This document shows positions 45,966-54,632 of a stretch of DNA of 64,000 nucleotides, one piece after another (positions within the stretch are counted from its first letter, which is position 1; each line of letters begins with the position of its first letter). The stretch is taken from the NCBI GenBank assembly GCA_046329585.1, contig JAXLUI010000001.1, positions 806,001-870,000 on the forward strand, in the 5' to 3' direction. The position numbers and the translations under genes were made by a program. Source of the stretch: DLKC01 sp002478885. Lineage in GTDB: Bacteria > Bacteroidota > Bacteroidia > Chitinophagales > Chitinophagaceae. Below the pieces are notes generated by a model that was not told the DNA's origin, did no database searches, and worked only from the letters and a program-made list of their open reading frames with translations.

Positions 45966-47036
45966 ATGCAGAAAAAACAATTGAATTTTCGCAGTTATTA
46001 CATCATACTTGCAGTAATGCTGTTTGTCTTGATGATCGTTTCTGCAAGAGTGGGTGCGGTTAGTTTGTCTTATGAAAAAATTTTTGCGTTTATCGGCAAC
46101 GCGTTTGGCTTTGATATGAAAGCCAGCTATTCAAAAATTGAAGAGCAGGTGTTTTTTCAAATCAGGTTGCCACGTGTTATTGAGTGTGCATTTGTTGGTG
46201 CAGCATTGTCGGTTTCGGGAGCTTTAATGCAGGCGCTTTTCAGGAACCCGGTTGTAGAGCCCGGCCTTGTTGGAACATCATCAGGCGCTGCATTTGGTGC
46301 TGCTTTTGTTTTTGTAATGGGTAAAAATATTGCTGGTTCTTACGCAGATATTATAGGCCCATTCCTGTTACCGCTTTTTGCATTTGCAGGAGGTTTTCTT
46401 TCAACGATGGCAGTGTATAAAATATCAAACATATTTGGTAAAACAAATGTGAACACGATGATCCTTGCCGGCATTGCCATGAATGCGATTGCTAATGGTG
46501 GCACAGGTTTTTTTTCTTATATATCGCGTGACCCACAGGCAAGAAGTATTACTTTCTGGAATCTTGGAACGCTTTCCGGTGCCGATTGGAATGGCGTGAT
46601 GCTTACCGGTTTTTCAACAACTATTGGCATTGCATTGTGCCTTCGTTATACCAAAGACCTGAACGCACTGTTGCTTGGTGAAGAAGAAGCCGGGCACCTT
46701 GGCGTGCACACAGAAAAACTAAAACGCAATGTGATTATTCTAAACACATTCATTGTTGCCATGGCAACATCATTGGTTGGGGTGATCAGTTTTGTCGGGC
46801 TTATAGTTCCACACATTCTTCGCATGCTGAAAAGCAGCGACAACCGTTTCCTGGTTATTGCCTCTGCCCTGCTCGGAGCCATCTTGCTAAACCTTACCGA
46901 TATGGCAGCGCGGGTACTTGTTGCACCTTCTGAATTTCCTATCGGCATCATCACTGCATTCATTGGCGCGCCGGTATTTTTATACATGCTCATCAGCAAC
47001 AGCAGGCGACAACAGAAAGGAGGTTTTTATGCTTAG
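45966..47036 (+). CDS. hmuU: Haem ABC transporter permease
   Basis: A 356-residue FecCD/BtuC-type permease with about ten membrane helices. Family signatures: IRLPRVIECAFVGAALSVSG, MQALFRNPVVEPGLVGTSSGA, MILAGIAMNAIANG, FWNLGTLSGADW and the coupling/C-terminal region VGLIVPHILRM and FPIGIITAFIGAPVFLYML. It pairs with the downstream ATPase; the stop codon lies 8 nt inside the ATPase gene. Separated from hmuT by a repeat-bearing 192-bp gap. Confidence 0.9.
   Translation: MQKKQLNFRSYYIILAVMLFVLMIVSARVGAVSLSYEKIFAFIGNAFGFDMKASYSKIEEQVFFQIRLPRVIECAFVGAALSVSGALMQALFRNPVVEPGLVGTSSGAAFGAAFVFVMGKNIAGSYADIIGPFLLPLFAFAGGFLSTMAVYKISNIFGKTNVNTMILAGIAMNAIANGGTGFFSYISRDPQARSITFWNLGTLSGADWNGVMLTGFSTTIGIALCLRYTKDLNALLLGEEEAGHLGVHTEKLKRNVIILNTFIVAMATSLVGVISFVGLIVPHILRMLKSSDNRFLVIASALLGAILLNLTDMAARVLVAPSEFPIGIITAFIGAPVFLYMLISNSRRQQKGGFYA
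47016..47023 (+). promoter_or_regulatory. Strong Shine-Dalgarno sequence for hmuV
   Basis: AAAGGAGG is followed by five Ts and the ATG at 47029. Such a perfect anti-SD match is rare in this phylum, and it fixes the start within the overlapping end of hmuU. Confidence 0.8.
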
Positions 47037-47811
47037 CCTAAAAAATATCAGGTATGCGGTTGGGCGCAAAGAAATTTTGAAAGGCATAAGCACTGCTTTT
47101 GAGCCCGGTAAATTTTATGTTATCGTTGGGCCAAATGGTTGCGGAAAATCTACGTTGATGAAGGTTTTTAGCGGCGATCTAAAACCGCAATGCGGGCAAG
47201 TGGAATATGCTGGTACCGATGTTTTTAAAATCGGCAAAAAGGAGCTCGCTACATACAGGGCCGTTATGAGCCAACAACCTGAGTTACATTTTCCATTAAC
47301 CGCAGAAGAAGTTGTGATGATGGGTCGCTACCCGCATTTCAATTACCGTCATTCCCAAAAAGATGAGGATATCTGCATACAGGCCATGAAAAAAATGGAT
47401 GTAGCCGACCTTATGGGAAGAGATTACCTTACTTTATCGGGTGGCGAAAAACAACGGGTGCAATTTGCAAGGGTTTTGTCACAGATATGGGAAGCGGAAG
47501 AAAACCTAACAAGATATCTGTTTCTTGACGAAGCAATAGCTCATCTCGATTTGAAACACCAGCAACAGTTATTAAAAATCTCTAAAGAACTCTGCAACCA
47601 CGGCGTATTGGTGGTTGCAATACTCCACGACCTGAACATTGCGCTCGAATATGCAGAACATATGATCCTTATGAAATACGGGAATATTGTTTACGAGTTA
47701 CCACAACCAGCAAAAACAATAAACCAGGAAATAATCAAAGAAATATTTGAAGTTGAAAGCCAGGTAATTGCGCTCCCCGAAAACAAGAAAACGATTGTTT
47801 TCTCCTCATAA
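47029..47811 (+). CDS. hmuV: Haem ABC transporter ATP-binding protein
   Basis: A 260-residue ATPase. Walker A GPNGCGKST (34-42), Q-loop MSQQPELHF (80-88), signature LSGGEKQR (136-143), Walker B YLFLDE (163-168) and the H-loop at H200 (AILHDLN). The D-loop region reads AIAHLDLKHQ: the residues after the catalytic Glu are A-I-A-H rather than the usual P-T-S-A. The region LTRYLFLDEAI includes an extra segment (SQIWEAEENL) typical of HmuV. The start at 47029 overlaps hmuU by 8 nt and has a strong ribosome-binding site. Confidence 0.92.
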   Translation: MLSLKNIRYAVGRKEILKGISTAFEPGKFYVIVGPNGCGKSTLMKVFSGDLKPQCGQVEYAGTDVFKIGKKELATYRAVMSQQPELHFPLTAEEVVMMGRYPHFNYRHSQKDEDICIQAMKKMDVADLMGRDYLTLSGGEKQRVQFARVLSQIWEAEENLTRYLFLDEAIAHLDLKHQQQLLKISKELCNHGVLVVAILHDLNIALEYAEHMILMKYGNIVYELPQPAKTINQEIIKEIFEVESQVIALPENKKTIVFSS

Positions 47812-48082
47812 TCGCCCCGCCGCAACATATTTACCGCTTTATAATTCCTTCCCGTCGCAGTTTTTGGGCAATCGAAAAAAACGAACGTTTGTTGTCACGC
47901 TTATATATTGCAGAAGTCATATTTTCTACTACAAAAATTGTGAAGTTTTTGTCAAGCTACATTTACAAATAACTCTACGCCGCATCTCTGCAACACTGCG
48001 TTACTTTGTATGGTCGGGCTGGAAAAAGGAAATAATAGCCCGGGAGTTCGTGGAGTAATAACGCTTCAAAAATAAACCGCAA

Positions 48083-48496
48083 ATGAATAAATGTCCGTCC
48101 CGCTTGTCAGTACTCGTTGTTGAAGACGATGTTTACATGCAAATGCTAATGCCCAAATTGTTTGAGGAATACGATTTGCCTGTTTACATAGCTGGCAATG
48201 GGGCGCACGCCATACACCTGATGAAAGAAATTGAAACAGAGCAATTGTTGATCATACTCGACCTGTCAATGCCCGTAATGAACGGATTTGAATTTTTAAG
48301 AAGCTGGGGGCTTGAACAAGAGAATTTTGACAGCAGCAACACCATGATCTATATACATTCCAGCTGCAACGCCGACGTGACTGACCTTAAAGACCGTTAT
48401 GAACAGTCGGTTAAAGGCTTTATAGACAAACCAGCAACTGGTGATATGATCCATACGATAATAAGACCGCTGCTTCCTCTGAAATGTGCTTGCTGA
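48083..48496 (+). CDS. Single-domain response regulator
   Basis: A 137-residue CheY-like receiver domain with no output. Acidic pocket VVEDD (E14, D15, D16), phospho-acceptor D60 in IILDLSMPVMNG, conserved Ser near residue 93 (YIHSS) and switch K116 in FIDKPAT. The C-terminal CAC tail is unusual. No kinase gene is next to it, so its partner is unknown; such proteins relay phosphates or act by protein contact. Followed by a terminator about 105 nt downstream. Confidence 0.9.
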   Translation: MNKCPSRLSVLVVEDDVYMQMLMPKLFEEYDLPVYIAGNGAHAIHLMKEIETEQLLIILDLSMPVMNGFEFLRSWGLEQENFDSSNTMIYIHSSCNADVTDLKDRYEQSVKGFIDKPATGDMIHTIIRPLLPLKCAC

Positions 48497-48604
48497 CAAG
48501 TTTCTTTTGAGAGCAAATGAAAGGACGAATGAATCTACAAACGAAAATATTTGGTATACTTAGTTATGCCTGAATGCTTAGGTTTTTATGGGTTTTAATC
48601 AAAA

Positions 48605-48634
48605 GCCGGATTTGTCTAAATCTGGCGCTTTTTT
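48605..48634 (+). terminator. Terminator after the response regulator
   Basis: GCCGGATTT (48605-48613) and AAATCTGGC (48618-48626) pair, one G-U, with a GTCT loop; GC and six Ts follow. Confidence 0.78.
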
Positions 48635-48686
48635 CCAACAGTTTCTTATTCTTATTCAACTATAAGAGGATCAATAAAAAACTTGT

Positions 48687-48770
48687 ATGATTATTTATGC
48701 GCTTTACCTGGTAGCAGGCTTTTTATTGGGAATGAGATTATATAGTCTCATCGATTACTACAGAAAATGA
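48687..48770 (+). CDS. Tiny single-pass membrane protein
   Basis: A 27-codon frame, ATG to TGA, encoding one hydrophobic helix (MIIYALYLVAGFLLGMRLYS) and a short polar basic tail ending YYRK. It is preceded at 48664-48670 by AAGAGGA, a possible ribosome-binding site though 16 nt away. The pattern of a helix with a small-residue G/A face followed by a charged tail is repeated in the next small frame at 48945. No function known; coding status rests on this composition and on the absence of any other feature in the gap. Confidence 0.45.
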   Translation: MIIYALYLVAGFLLGMRLYSLIDYYRK

Positions 48771-48944
48771 TTTTATGCCATAGCGCAGGCAAAAGATTAA
48801 CCAGCAATATCCCCTGAAAAAACATTAACCACCTTGCTCTCCGGTAACATTTCCATGCAAGGAGAATAACAAGTCGTAAGCTTGGCGCTTATCAAAAAGC
48901 GCAATTTGTAAACGGATTATTTAACCAACATAAAAACTGATCAA

Positions 48945-49076
48945 ATGGTAAACATCATTCTAACTTTTGCGGTAGGCCTCGTTGCAGGTTTTACGTTGCT
49001 GTACATTTTATTCAAGGGTAAGAAAAGAAAGGGGAACAGCGATATAAAAAATTGGTTCAATTCAAAAAGCTTTTAG
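48945..49076 (+). CDS. Small single-pass membrane protein
   Basis: A 43-residue product: one helix (residues 4-23, IILTFAVGLVAGFTLLYILF) and a strongly basic polar tail (KGKKRKGNSD...WFNSKSF). The tail is expected in the cytoplasm by the positive-inside rule. Shares the VAGF/GLVAG helix style with the 27-residue frame upstream, suggesting a related pair. Ends upstream of a terminator at 49219. Unknown function. Confidence 0.5.
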   Translation: MVNIILTFAVGLVAGFTLLYILFKGKKRKGNSDIKNWFNSKSF

Positions 49077-49218
49077 TAAATGGTTCATATGTCCCACATT
49101 TCTAAAAAAGCTGAAAAGTGCGACGCAAGGGACGATGCAGGAAGCACGTAAGCCCGGCTCAAGAAAAACCTCGTTTAAAGAAATCCTGATTAAAGATTTT
49201 GTTGGCTATTCATGGTTT

Positions 49219-49244
49219 AAGGCGGTCAAAAGGCCGCCTTTTTT
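49219..49244 (+). terminator. Terminator downstream of the small membrane proteins
   Basis: AAGGCGG (49219-49225) pairs with CCGCCTT (49234-49240) around an 8-nt loop, followed by TTTT. Confidence 0.75.
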
Positions 49245-49369
49245 GCCGTTCAAAAAAAGTCACTTTGGTGGTACCGGCTTCCATCCTTCGTGGCACCTGC
49301 TGTTGTGTCACTCACTTCGGGGCCAACAATACTAATGAGCTAACACCTGTGCATACCTACCTACAATAA

Positions 49370-49400
49370 AAAAAGCTGCTCTTGTAAGGAGCAGCTTTTT
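49370..49400 (-). terminator. Terminator of the M4 protease gene
   Basis: AAAAAGCTGCTC (49370-49381) and GAGCAGCTTTTT (49389-49400) form a perfect 12-bp stem; on the minus strand it follows the stop at 49418 with a U-tract. Confidence 0.88.
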
Positions 49401-49417
49401 ATTGCGAATTAAAACAT

Positions 49418-52057
49418 TTAATCCCTTATCAATTGGGTTCTGCCGATGATTATGTTGTTTTGTTCGGCTGTAACCATAAATGCCCCCCTGCTCAATTTTT
49501 CTACGCCACGCAGTGTAATCGCATTTTTGCCGGCACTTGCATTGTTCACACTTTGCGACAATAAAAGCCTGCCGGAAAGATCGGTAACCCTGATGTTAAC
49601 GGATCCCTGCTTTTGCAGGTCGAGGTTTACTGTTGCAGCATAACCCTTTACAGGGTTCGGAACAACGCTGAGTATATTCGGAGTTACCTCTTTGGAAACT
49701 ATTTCAAGACCGGTGCCGCCACTTAAATTGGCGGTATAATCTTCTACTTCACCATAAGTAAACGCAGCGCATGGATCGGTTATTGCCGTGCCATAAGACA
49801 TTTGGATTCTCATCAGCGCACGGCCGTTTTTCGCTGTTGCAGGAACGGTAAACTTGACAGTAACCGGCGTAGTATCACTTGATATCGCCGTGCCGACAAG
49901 TTCACCAACATCGCTAAGACTACCATTTCTATCATAGTCAATATAAACTGTCCAGTTCTCTGAGTAGGATGAAGAAGTAAATCCTGGTGTCAACTTAAGT
50001 GAGTAAGTTTTACCTGCTTTTAATGGTGCTGTTACCGTAGTAAAATTACCATAACCATTATTGTTGCCGCTTGTATTGCCCGATGAACCTACAGCAACGC
50101 GGTTGATAAACTCATATGCTGTGCTTTGCCCTGAAGAAGTACAATAACCACCCGCACTAACAGTGCTGAAGGTAGTTGGTGTACTGTAACCGCTTGTGCT
50201 TCCTAAAGGGCAGTTACTTTCAACATGAAAATCATAAGATGTACCTGGAGTAAGCCCTGTAAGATTGAAAGTATTTGTTGCAATATTGGAGAAAGTTGTC
50301 CAGGTAGATGCAGAAGAGGCTTTCACCTGCAAATTATAACTGCTTACCCCTGGAACAACGTTCCAACCAAGAGTTGCAGATTTTTTTGCAATATTAGTAG
50401 CGGTGAGTCCTGTCGGTGCATCGCAGCCGGTTGCCGATGACCCTATACCTACTGCAAAAAATGCATTCTTTACCTGTGCAACTTCATTTGACGTGGGCCC
50501 GTAAAGATCACTTGCTGCACTTATGCAAGCAACACGCCAGTCTGCATATTGCGAGTTAGCCACAAGATAAACTGTTTGCGAGCGGTAAATGATTTGATCG
50601 GCTTTTGCCAGGCCCAGTGCGCCAACAGTGTATGCATTGCCAATATCATTGGTTCCTGTGCCACCGTTAACCAACAAGTAGAACATAAAATTGCCCACAC
50701 CACTGTTGTAGTGTACGCCGCCATTATCACCAAATCCTGTGTACCAGTAGGTTCCTTTGTACGTGTCGGGCTGGCCTATTAGATTAGGATTGCTCATGTC
50801 GCGGATGATCCAGTTCATGTCGTTGCTCAGTTGCCAGTTTATGTCTGTAGGTTTTGCCCAGAATTGAACTGATTTACCCATAATATCGCTGAGACTCTCA
50901 TTAATGGCGCCAGGCTCGTAGCTGTAGGTAAGATTACAACTTGATTGTGTAACACCATGTGTAAGCTCATGACCGGTGACATCGATGCCGGTTACGCCAC
51001 CAGCTTCGCCAGTAGACCTTTTATTGTAGTTCATTGCGGAACCGTCCCAAAATGCGTTGTCGATATAAGTCGGGTCGTTTACATAGCTATACAAAGCAGT
51101 ACCGAGACCATCATAACTGTTACGTCCGAAATTGGTAAAGTAGTACGAATAAGTTTGTTCAACACCAAAATGAGCGTCCAACGCAGCAACATCTGATCCG
51201 TTAAGCGACCAGTTTGCAGAAGCGCTGTTGTAATCATTACCACGTTTTGCACTTTCACCATGCAGCGTAATTACGCCATTGCCACGTGAATAGTCTCTTA
51301 AACGATAGGCGGAACTCGTGTTATCGGAATGTATGGTTTGAGAACCGCTCCAGTAGGTTGCAGCAGTTCCTGTTGCATCGGTGAAATAGATTCGATCTTG
51401 TTTTCCAATAACAGCCCCGGTAACCGCATCAACAAAATAATCGGCACGGCTCAATGGTTTGATGGCATATACATCCACTTTATAGCAAAGTCTTAATGCC
51501 CTGGGGTCGAGTTCAATGCCCGGGTTGTACCAAACAAGTTTTGCTGTAGGTTCAAAACTTGCCTTGTCGTTACCGGTTTGCATTCTGATGCGTTGCTGCA
51601 TGCCTGCATCCTGCCATGCGTACAATTCTGCCTTCACATTTTTAATTGCTTTTGCAACTGCTTCTTTTGAGCTGAAAGCTGCGCTGCTGTTTTTCAAAAC
51701 AGCCTGGTCAAATTCGGTAACGATCGAACCGCTCATTGATTTAATATAACCGCTGCGCGTGTGGATCACATACATACTGTTTTCAACAGGTATTCCATTA
51801 AACGTCTGGTAATACCTGTAGTGTACATTACCCAGTTTATCGGGTTCTGTACGCATTAAAACAAAATCTGACTTAGCATCGAGACTGAGAACTGACCTCA
51901 GATCGTTACCACTGAATTTCACAGATTGGTTGTCGCTTAGATTTACAAAGTGAAGGCTTGTACCCTTCGTACCACGGATAGCGCCTGCCAGGTTATTTTG
52001 CGCAGTAGCCCCGAATGCCATGAACAATAAAATCATGGATAGTAACCGTCTTTTCAT
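49418..52057 (-). CDS. Secreted M4 (thermolysin-like) metalloprotease with T9SS sorting domain
   Basis: An 879-residue extracellular zinc endopeptidase. Signal peptide (1-19), FTP/PepSY propeptide (~25-210, HYRYYQTFNGIPVENSMYV), catalytic domain with the zinc site HELTH (363-367) and the third ligand E387 in GAINESLSD, plus GGVHYNSGVGNFMFY containing the catalytic His. Then a fibronectin III domain (~555-635), a GEVED domain (~640-780, FTYGEVEDYT) and a C-terminal type A T9SS sorting domain (SVVPNPVKGYAATV ... GRTQLIRD). It is exported by the type IX secretion system and probably degrades protein outside the cell. Single gene. Confidence 0.95.
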   Translation of the reverse strand: MKRRLLSMILLFMAFGATAQNNLAGAIRGTKGTSLHFVNLSDNQSVKFSGNDLRSVLSLDAKSDFVLMRTEPDKLGNVHYRYYQTFNGIPVENSMYVIHTRSGYIKSMSGSIVTEFDQAVLKNSSAAFSSKEAVAKAIKNVKAELYAWQDAGMQQRIRMQTGNDKASFEPTAKLVWYNPGIELDPRALRLCYKVDVYAIKPLSRADYFVDAVTGAVIGKQDRIYFTDATGTAATYWSGSQTIHSDNTSSAYRLRDYSRGNGVITLHGESAKRGNDYNSASANWSLNGSDVAALDAHFGVEQTYSYYFTNFGRNSYDGLGTALYSYVNDPTYIDNAFWDGSAMNYNKRSTGEAGGVTGIDVTGHELTHGVTQSSCNLTYSYEPGAINESLSDIMGKSVQFWAKPTDINWQLSNDMNWIIRDMSNPNLIGQPDTYKGTYWYTGFGDNGGVHYNSGVGNFMFYLLVNGGTGTNDIGNAYTVGALGLAKADQIIYRSQTVYLVANSQYADWRVACISAASDLYGPTSNEVAQVKNAFFAVGIGSSATGCDAPTGLTATNIAKKSATLGWNVVPGVSSYNLQVKASSASTWTTFSNIATNTFNLTGLTPGTSYDFHVESNCPLGSTSGYSTPTTFSTVSAGGYCTSSGQSTAYEFINRVAVGSSGNTSGNNNGYGNFTTVTAPLKAGKTYSLKLTPGFTSSSYSENWTVYIDYDRNGSLSDVGELVGTAISSDTTPVTVKFTVPATAKNGRALMRIQMSYGTAITDPCAAFTYGEVEDYTANLSGGTGLEIVSKEVTPNILSVVPNPVKGYAATVNLDLQKQGSVNIRVTDLSGRLLLSQSVNNASAGKNAITLRGVEKLSRGAFMVTAEQNNIIIGRTQLIRD

Positions 52058-52582
52058 AGTTGTCTTTTTAATAAATGATAAAAAATGTTACCGGTAATCG
52101 AAAGCAGAGAAAGAAGCAGAAAGGTCTTCCAGGTGCATCATAGTAGCAAGAATATTTGGCAACATTTACTCCTTGTGCAGCAGAACACTGTTCTTTACAT
52201 AAGCTTTGGATTTGCAGGATATTGAACTTCAGGCGGCTTTTAACGGATATTGACTTTGGTAATCAACTGAAAAGTTAAGGCAGTTTTTTCACAATTCAGC
52301 TTTTTAGCACTATGATTTACGTCATGTTTTTTTAGTTAACTGCGCTGACAACGAGGCACGCTATAACAAAATGACCCGCGATTATTTTGGAATGCCGCAT
52401 AGCATTGCTGCTGCTGAAGTGTGCGACGCAACAACAGCTGATTATTGCAAAGCCGATGGGAACAAAAAATAACTTACCAGCTTTTACGATTACATAAACA
52501 AAGAAGTTTTTACAGATAGAGGCAACCAATTCCATCAGGCGCAAGTTTATTTATATCGTATATTGACCGCGGGAAAAAACAT
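52058..52582. repeat. 525-bp divergent intergenic region with one repeat copy
   Basis: Contains one type II core GAAGTGTGCGACGCAAC at 52416-52432 (plus). The rest should hold promoters for the protease and the sigma-factor gene but I cannot place a convincing -7/-33 pair; no gene or RNA is seen. Confidence 0.65.
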
Positions 52583-53158
52583 TTGCAGAATCTGCTTCAA
52601 ATATTAGAAGGATGCTGTGCCAACGACCATCGTTGCCAGAAAGTTATGTACGACAGGTACCTGGCCTATGTAATGCGTATCTCTTTCCGGTATGTTCATT
52701 CTTTTGATAATGCTTCGATAGCCGCTAACGATGCTTTTGTGCGCATTTTTAAAAACATAAAAAAATTCGAGATCCGCGATCCTGACAATTTGGAAAAAAT
52801 GTTGATGGGCTGGATGCGCAGACTTGCTATTAACGCTTCGATCGATTATATGAGTAAGGAAAATCTTGTTCCTGAAACTTCGGTTATACCTGAATCTGTT
52901 TGGCAGATACCAGGCAAAGAAAACAGCGGGGAAGAGAAACTGATGTACAAAGAATTAATAACCCTTGTGCGCCGTCTCACACCCGCATATCGTGTAGTGT
53001 TTAACCTGCATGTGATAGACGGTTACAGCCACCAGGAAATCGCTTCGATGCTGGGCATATCGGTGGGTACATCAAAATCCAATCTTTCCAAAGCCAAAAT
53101 TGCTTTGAAAAAATATTTTATACAGGACAAAAACGGAAACACGCTATGTTTTACGTGA
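52583..53158 (+). CDS. ECF-type RNA polymerase sigma factor
   Basis: A 191-residue sigma-70 family protein. Region 2 (residues ~10-90) shows CCANDHRCQKVMYDRYLAYV and IAANDAFVRIFKNIKKF; region 4 (~125-180) shows TLVRRLTPAYRVVFNLHVIDG, GYSHQEIASMLGISVGTSKSN and LSKAKIALKK. The start is a TTG at 52583: an in-frame stop lies at 52517-52519 and the first ATG comes after the start of region 2, so TTG is the best choice. Overlaps the next gene by 13 nt, which encodes a membrane protein likely to control it. Confidence 0.9.
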   Translation: MQNLLQILEGCCANDHRCQKVMYDRYLAYVMRISFRYVHSFDNASIAANDAFVRIFKNIKKFEIRDPDNLEKMLMGWMRRLAINASIDYMSKENLVPETSVIPESVWQIPGKENSGEEKLMYKELITLVRRLTPAYRVVFNLHVIDGYSHQEIASMLGISVGTSKSNLSKAKIALKKYFIQDKNGNTLCFT

Positions 53159-54531
53159 ATGACGACGATATAGAGGGCTTGTTTCGAACTGCTGCAGAAA
53201 ACTACGATATTAATGCAGAGCAGGCTGCCGATTTTAACGGCGTGCTGAAAGCATTACACGAAGAAGAAGGCTCAGAAGCACAGAAACCAGAAAAGAAAAA
53301 AAGGAGATTCCTTGTTTTCTGGTGGTTTATTGTTCTGCCTTTTATTGGTTTGCTCTTATGGAATATTACACTGTTCAGGGATAATAATAACAGCACTTTA
53401 AAAGCACCAGCGGGTACTGACAATAAAATAAACAATCAACCGCAGCAAGAAAAAATCGCACAGGAGCAGGCCGCGTCCACTTTAAAAGACAATTCTGCGG
53501 CGCTGTCAAAATCGATAGCTCCATTGCCAGCAGTTACTACAAAAAGCTGGGAAAATAGCAACACCATTGCCAACGCGGCAATAATTTCAGCAGAGAAGTC
53601 ATTCGAAAAGTCGAATAGCAACGCCAACCATGATTTTGATGCATTGCTTAAGATTCAGGACGAGCAAATTCTACCAAAAACAACCGGCAATCAAAATCTG
53701 CCCTTGCAAAACGACTTACAAAAAGGGCAACCCTTACCACAGCCAACTACAGATAAGTCTGCATCCCAGGCACTATTGAATGAAAATAAACAAACGGAGG
53801 CGGCAGCAAGCAATGCGGAAGTAAAAAACAGTAATACCGACGTTGGTAAAGAGTTGGCCGATGCCCAACACCCTTCAAAAGTCAGCGCTGCAATTAAACC
53901 CGTTAAAACAAAAAATGCCAGTAAGCCCGGCAGACTAAAGACAAATTATTTCTATGCAGGAGTGGCGGCCTCGGCTGACCTGACTTTTATCAAGTTTCAG
54001 AAAATGACCCATCCTGGCTTTAATGCAGGAATTATCACAGGCTACCGTTTTAACAAGAAATGGCAACTCGAAACTGGAATTATCATCGATAAAAAAAATT
54101 ACTATACAGAGGGGCAATATTTTGACAAGAGTAAAGTGCCTTACCTCAATTGGGTTGATCTTAAGTCTGTTTCAGGGTATTGCAGTATGTATGAAATACC
54201 TCTGAACGCTAGATTTAATTTTAATGAAAAGAACAATCACTTATGGTTCGCGTCGGCAGGTATTTCGTCGTATTTAATGAAAAAAGAGTATTACAACTAC
54301 GCCTATATTTATAATGGCAGTTACCGCAATAGAGACTACACCTACAAAACCCCCGAGAAAGACTGGGCTGCTGTAATGAACATCAGCGCTGGCTATGAAA
54401 TAAAAGCAGGTACAAAGAACTACTTACGTTTTGAGCCTTATTATAAAATTCCGCTCAAGGGCGTTGGAACCGGCAGTTTACCATTAAGCAGTGCCGGCGT
54501 CAATATTGCATTTACAAGACGAATACCTTAA
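53146..54531 (+). CDS. Inner-membrane-anchored protein with outer-membrane beta-barrel domain
   Basis: A 461-residue protein with four parts: a cytosolic acidic segment (1-48), one membrane helix (54-77, FLVFWWFIVLPFIGLLLWNI), a ~185-residue polar linker rich in Asn, Gln, Ala, Ser and Lys (78-265), and a C-terminal ~195-residue OmpA/PorT-like barrel domain (266-461, NYFYAGVAASADLTFIKF ... AGVNIAFTRRIP). It starts 13 nt inside the sigma-factor gene, the normal position of an anti-sigma factor, though no canonical zinc anti-sigma motif is present in the cytosolic part. It could span the whole envelope and pass a surface signal to the sigma factor; that is inference. Confidence 0.82.
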   Translation: MFYVNDDDIEGLFRTAAENYDINAEQAADFNGVLKALHEEEGSEAQKPEKKKRRFLVFWWFIVLPFIGLLLWNITLFRDNNNSTLKAPAGTDNKINNQPQQEKIAQEQAASTLKDNSAALSKSIAPLPAVTTKSWENSNTIANAAIISAEKSFEKSNSNANHDFDALLKIQDEQILPKTTGNQNLPLQNDLQKGQPLPQPTTDKSASQALLNENKQTEAAASNAEVKNSNTDVGKELADAQHPSKVSAAIKPVKTKNASKPGRLKTNYFYAGVAASADLTFIKFQKMTHPGFNAGIITGYRFNKKWQLETGIIIDKKNYYTEGQYFDKSKVPYLNWVDLKSVSGYCSMYEIPLNARFNFNEKNNHLWFASAGISSYLMKKEYYNYAYIYNGSYRNRDYTYKTPEKDWAAVMNISAGYEIKAGTKNYLRFEPYYKIPLKGVGTGSLPLSSAGVNIAFTRRIP

Positions 54532-54632
54532 ACATTCAAGCGTGCATGTATGGCTGGAAAGAAAAAATAATTTTTCCGGAATGGCCGTCTATTGCCAGTA
54601 AAAGCCTCGTTCAATCACTAAAAATAAATCAA

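Larger units (their letters stand above)
49077..49417. repeat. 341-bp intergenic region with two repeat copies
   Basis: Type II core GAAAAGTGCGACGCAAG at 49113-49129 (plus), followed by GGACGATGCAGG, and type I core GTTGTGTCACTCACTTC at 49302-49318 (minus), preceded by CCTTCGTGGCACC (49285-49297). The order plus-then-minus suggests ends of two different elements. Two terminators also lie here. No gene seen. Confidence 0.75.
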
